From NCBI GenBank assembly GCA_964615765.1, contig CAZTQN010000016.1:20945-84944 (forward strand): DNA of 64,000 nucleotides, given 5' to 3'. The position numbers were made by a program, and so were the translations under genes. Positions within the stretch are counted from its first letter, which is position 1, and each line of letters starts with the position of its first letter. Shown here one piece after another: positions 60,854-64,000 of the stretch. Under the pieces are notes generated by a model that saw nothing but the letters and a program-made list of their open reading frames with translations, did not search any database and was not told where the DNA came from. This stretch comes from CAZTQN01 sp964615765 (GTDB lineage: Bacteria > Planctomycetota > Phycisphaerae > Phycisphaerales > UBA1924).

Positions 60854-62305
60854 CTACGGGCACCCTGCGAACCACGCGGCCAGGAAGTCGAAAATGTCCT
60901 GCACGGTGACGGCGCCGGAGGCGTTGATGTCGGCGGCGGGGATGCTGCTGAACCAGGTGGCGAGGTAGTCGAAGATGTCCTGAACGGTGGCGGCGCCGCT
61001 GCCGTTGAAGTCGGCCGGGCAGGCGCTGGAGCACTGGTCGGGCACGCCGTCGGTGTTGAAGTCGGTGACGAGCCCGGCGGCGAGTTCGCAGACATCGGCG
61101 ACGCCGTCGCCGTCGCAGTCGGGCGAGACGCTGCCCAGCCCGACGATCTTGTACGCGCCCGAGCCGGCCAGGACGTAGACCTCGCCGGCGTTGTCCTGGG
61201 CCCAGGAGAGCGGCTGCCCGATGGCCAGCCCGCTGATCTGGTGGGTGGTCAGCGTGGTCGGGTTGGCGGGGTCGAGGGAGAGAATGCGGTTTGCGGAGGC
61301 GCAGTTGCCGAAGAGGTAGCGCCCGGTGAGCCCGGGCACGCCGCAGCCCCGGTACACGAACCCGCCGGTGATGCAGATGACTTCGGTACGCAGGAAGTCA
61401 TCGAGCGGGGCCTGATATGGCGGCAGCGGCGGGGTGAAGACGCAGTCGGGCGAGCGCTGCAGGTTGCCCTCGAAGCAGGGCCAGCCGAGATTGAACCCGC
61501 CGGCGTTTTGCCAGGCGGTGGCGGGCAGGCGGGTGACTTCCTCGCGAGACGAGTCGCCCACGTCGCCGACGTAGAAGTCGCCGGTGAGCTGGTCGAACGA
61601 GCAGCGGTACGGGTTGCGGACGCCGGTGAGCCAGATCTCCGGGGCGTCGGTTCCGGGGGAGGCGGCGAAGGGGTTGGCGGGGGGGATGGCGTAGTTGCGG
61701 GCGGGGTCGGTCGGGAAGGCGTCGGTGGCGACGTCGATGCGCAGGATCTTGCCGCGGAGTGTGCCGGTGTTCTGGGCGTTGCCGGCGGCGCCGTTGTCGC
61801 CGTGGGCGATGTAGAGCAGCCCGTCGGGCCCGAAGCCGATCCACCCGGCGATGTGAATGGCGGAGAAGGAAGGGAGTTCGATGATCTGGAGGCGGGAGGC
61901 GGGGTCGATGGTCCACGTCTGGCCGCGGGTGACGGTGTATCGCGCGACGACGGGGGGCAGGCTGATGCGGCTGTGGAAGATGTAGAGATAGCCGTTGGCG
62001 GCGAACTGCGGGTCGAGCGCCATGCCCAGCGCGCCGTTTTCATCGCCAAGGGATGGGACCTGCGCGGAGAAGTCGAGCACGGGGGACGCAAGCGGCGGGT
62101 CGCCGGGGCGGGTGATGCGGACCAGCCCGGCACGGTCGAGCCCGATGACGCGGTCGGTGCCGGGGGGGAAGGCCAGGGCGGTCTGGAACGAGCCCGTCAG
62201 CCCGGGGACGGGGCGGACGAAGACGCTTTGTGCGCTGGACTGCGCGGCGATCGTGGCGGAAGCGGCAACGAACCACGCGATCCGGAATCGAACAGGCCGG
62301 GACAT
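60854..62305 (-). CDS. PQQ-dependent sugar dehydrogenase-like propeller with GC-type dockerin
   Basis: A 483-aa secreted protein of the glucose/sorbosone dehydrogenase (GSDH) family. It has a signal peptide (FRIAWFVAASATIAAQSSAQ) and six-bladed propeller motifs: DENGALGMALDPQFAANGYL, HIAGWIGFGPDGLLYIAHGD, GKILRIDVATD, EIWLTGVRNPYRCSFDQLTG, DFYVGDVGDSSREEV and FNLGWPCFEGN. The family oxidises sugars with PQQ in its characterised members, but substrate and cofactor cannot be read here. Then come a calcium-loop-like segment (DCDGDGVADVCELAAG) and the dockerin-like pair (DFNGSGAATVQDIFDYLATW; DINASGAVTVQDIFDFLAAW) ending FAGCP. GGAGAGCGTT precedes the ATG. It is convergent with the matrixin-like gene and divergent from tkt. 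Confidence 0.88.
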   Translation of the reverse strand: MSRPVRFRIAWFVAASATIAAQSSAQSVFVRPVPGLTGSFQTALAFPPGTDRVIGLDRAGLVRITRPGDPPLASPVLDFSAQVPSLGDENGALGMALDPQFAANGYLYIFHSRISLPPVVARYTVTRGQTWTIDPASRLQIIELPSFSAIHIAGWIGFGPDGLLYIAHGDNGAAGNAQNTGTLRGKILRIDVATDAFPTDPARNYAIPPANPFAASPGTDAPEIWLTGVRNPYRCSFDQLTGDFYVGDVGDSSREEVTRLPATAWQNAGGFNLGWPCFEGNLQRSPDCVFTPPLPPYQAPLDDFLRTEVICITGGFVYRGCGVPGLTGRYLFGNCASANRILSLDPANPTTLTTHQISGLAIGQPLSWAQDNAGEVYVLAGSGAYKIVGLGSVSPDCDGDGVADVCELAAGLVTDFNTDGVPDQCSSACPADFNGSGAATVQDIFDYLATWFSSIPAADINASGAVTVQDIFDFLAAWFAGCP

Positions 62306-62718
62306 AACGCTCTCCAGCGGGCAAAGGGACATGGCCCCCGCCGCCATCGCGCCCGGAGCCGGGCCGGGTGCGGAGTGGGTTTGGGACGGGGACAAGGGGG
62401 ACCAAGGGGGCCGAGGTGGCCCAGACCATCCGCAGCACAAGGGAAATCGGATTCGGGGATCAGGCGGGCGAGTTGGACCAGCCCGGAGAAGGGGAATGGC
62501 AAGGAAGCAAGTTTCGTGCCGGGTTCATCTCGACGGTTCTGGGACGCCACGGGTAGGATGAGGGTCTCGCGCGGGCCTGGAGGCCAGCCCGGCCGCCTTC
62601 GGGCGGGCCGGATTCCGCCGTCGCGGGGCAAGGTGGGGTCGCTCCGAGCCGGGACACTGTCCCGGGGCGGGGCGACAGACAGGGCACACGGACCGTTTTT
62701 TCTTCGGGAGCACACTCC
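62306..62718. other. Divergent intergenic region upstream of transketolase
   Basis: About 410 bp without a supported gene. It holds a TTCG-loop GC-rich stem near 62596-62620 (CCGGCC...GGCCGG arms with a bulge) and the 17-bp palindrome at 62649. GGAG at about 62707 is the ribosome site for tkt. Both promoters of the divergent pair must lie here. Confidence 0.5.
62649..62665. promoter_or_regulatory. 17-bp palindrome, candidate operator of tkt
   Basis: CCGGGACA-C-TGTCCCGG is a perfect 8-bp-arm palindrome around one central base, centred ~60 bp before the transketolase ATG. A single-base spacer argues for a protein-binding site and against an RNA hairpin. The regulator is unknown. Confidence 0.5.
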
Positions 62719-64000
62719 ATGTCGTATGAAGCCGCCGTTCACGCACAAGCCATCGAGCTCGACAAGATGTCTCTGGAAATGTGCGCGGCGGCCGGGGCGG
62801 GACACCCGTCCACGTGCCTGTCGCTCGGGCACATCATCACGGTGCTGATGTTCTCGACGATGCGGTACTCGCCGGACTATCCGGATTACCCGACGAGCGA
62901 CCGCCTGGTGCTGAGCGAGGGGCACGCGGTCCCGATCGTGTACGCCGCGGCGTGCAAGCTGGGGCTGATGGTCGGCAAGGACCCGGCGGAGCGTCGGCGT
63001 CTGCGTCCGGAGGACATCAAGACGCTGCGCGAGTGGCACAGCGAGCTCGACGGGCACCCGAACCCGATGGAAGGGTTCCCCTTCTTCGACGCGGCGACCG
63101 GCTCGCTGGGCCAGGGGCTGAGCGTGGCGGCGGGTCTTGGCGAGGCGGCCCGCATCGACGGGCTGGATCGCCGGATCTACTGCATCGTGGGCGACGGCGA
63201 AAGCCGCGAGGGGCAGATCTGGGAAGCCGTCGACTTCATCGCCGAGCGCCAGCTGTCGAACGTGCTGACGATCCTCAACTGTAACGAGTACGGCCAGGCC
63301 GACCGGGTCTCGGTGCAGCAGACGTGGGAGCGGCAGAAGGCGAAGTTCGAGGCGGCGGGGTACGACGTCCGGGTGATCGACGGGCACCAGCCGTCGCAGA
63401 TCAAGGCGGCGTTCGACGACTTCGAGAAGCGCTCGGGCGAGCCGGGCAAGCCGCTGGCGGTGATCGCCAAGACGGTGAAGGGGTGGGGCGTGCCGTCGAT
63501 GCACGGCGGCGGCTGGCACGGCAAGCCGGCCGAGGGCGACGCGCTGAAGCGGTCGCTGGCGGAGATGGACGAGCGGCGTGTTGAGCTGACGAGCGCGCTG
63601 GTCTCGAGCGACCAGTTCACGATCCAGCCGCCCAAGGAAATGCCGGACAAGCAGCCGCGCCAGACGGAGATGCCGAGCTTCACGCAGATGATGAAGAAGC
63701 TCGACATGGAGAGCGTGGTGCACTCGGGCAGGATGGCGACGCGGCGCGCGTACGGCGTGGCGCTGCGGGCGCTGGGGCAGAGCAACGAGCGCGTTGTCGT
63801 CCTGGACTGCGACGTCAGCAACTCGACCTTCGCCGACATGTTCCGCAAGGACCCGGCGCTGGCGCAGCGGTTTGTCGAGTGCAAGATCGCCGAGCAGAAC
63901 ATGTTCAGCGTGGCGGCGGGGATGTCGGCGGGCGGGAAGATCCCGTTCTGCTCGACGTTCGCGAAGTTCGTGACGCGCGGGTATGACCAGATCGAGATGG
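62719..64000 (+). CDS. tkt: Transketolase (partial, runs off the right edge)
   Basis: The first 427 codons of a full-length-type transketolase, which moves two-carbon units in the pentose-phosphate/Calvin pathways using thiamine diphosphate. The N-terminal AGAGHPSTCLSLGHIITVLM, SEGHAVPIVYAAACKLG and DAATGSLGQGLSVAAGLG are typical. The TPP/Mg motif is IVGDGESREGQIWEAVDF...NCNEYGQ (GDG to N). The second, pyrimidine-binding domain begins (MATRRAYGVALRALGQ) with the catalytic Glu in KIAEQNMFSVAAG. The gene continues beyond the window, so the C-terminal domain is not seen. GGAG lies nine bases before the ATG, and a 17-bp palindrome ~60 bp upstream is a candidate operator. Confidence 0.95.
   Translation, partial: MSYEAAVHAQAIELDKMSLEMCAAAGAGHPSTCLSLGHIITVLMFSTMRYSPDYPDYPTSDRLVLSEGHAVPIVYAAACKLGLMVGKDPAERRRLRPEDIKTLREWHSELDGHPNPMEGFPFFDAATGSLGQGLSVAAGLGEAARIDGLDRRIYCIVGDGESREGQIWEAVDFIAERQLSNVLTILNCNEYGQADRVSVQQTWERQKAKFEAAGYDVRVIDGHQPSQIKAAFDDFEKRSGEPGKPLAVIAKTVKGWGVPSMHGGGWHGKPAEGDALKRSLAEMDERRVELTSALVSSDQFTIQPPKEMPDKQPRQTEMPSFTQMMKKLDMESVVHSGRMATRRAYGVALRALGQSNERVVVLDCDVSNSTFADMFRKDPALAQRFVECKIAEQNMFSVAAGMSAGGKIPFCSTFAKFVTRGYDQIEM

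Noticed and set aside
1..64000. tRNA, rRNA, tmRNA or RNase P RNA genes
   Set aside because: No T-loop (GGTTCRAAYYC-like) or rRNA signatures were noticed in the intergenic stretches on reading; a covariance-model scan would be decisive.

Overview
The window is about 64 kb of GC-rich, gene-dense chromosomal DNA. It most likely comes from a planctomycete of the class Phycisphaerae. I base this on many secreted proteins ending in a paired, dockerin-like module of the DFNxxGxVxVQDIFDFL..WFAGC type, a PEP-CTERM-like secreted protein, a group of small membrane proteins with CxxC...CPECG zinc ribbons, and a Gram-negative envelope gene set (bamA, lptB, two lptF/lptG-type permeases). I found no rRNA, tRNA, CRISPR array, insertion sequence or phage. 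Both ends cut genes: a DUF4198 protein on the left and transketolase on the right.

Left part (1-15 kb): DUF4331 and DUF4198 secreted proteins (minus strand); two dockerin-type secreted proteins; clpB with a membrane EEP hydrolase; a translationally coupled lipid operon (CDP-alcohol phosphatidyltransferase, CdsA-like enzyme, PlsC-like acyltransferase) resembling E. coli ynbABC; a choice-of-anchor A protein; and dnaN. Middle part (15-34 kb): bamA, a DUF167 protein and mgsA, an unusual P-loop/deoxyribosyltransferase-like protein, a run of zinc-ribbon membrane proteins, lptB, a TIGR03790 secreted protein, a HTH membrane protein, leuS, a frame-disrupted zinc-ribbon gene, and the ybeY-CNNM pair.

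Right part (34-64 kb): a pseudopilin-like gene with two membrane proteins; a same-strand run of cysS, lptF/G, a GT39 ArnT-like transferase, a PAP2 phosphatase and lptF/G that looks like an outer-membrane lipid module; a FlgM-like anti-sigma factor; a SPOR-like protein; a dockerin-bearing esterase; lpdA; a KAP-family NTPase with C-terminal leucine-rich repeats; then a block of large secreted dockerin proteins (kelch propeller, reprolysin-like protease, matrixin-like protease, sugar-dehydrogenase propeller) and transketolase.

The most unusual observations are these. (i) A ~31-bp palindromic element is inserted in the same reading frame in both leuS and cysS, giving the same decapeptide in two class I tRNA synthetases, and a degenerate tandem version lies behind dnaN. 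(ii) An orphan KAP-LRR NTPase resembles defence NTPases. (iii) A degenerate-P-loop kinase-like domain is fused to a deoxyribosyltransferase-like domain. (iv) The lipid operon carries Asn in place of metal-binding Asp in two successive enzymes.
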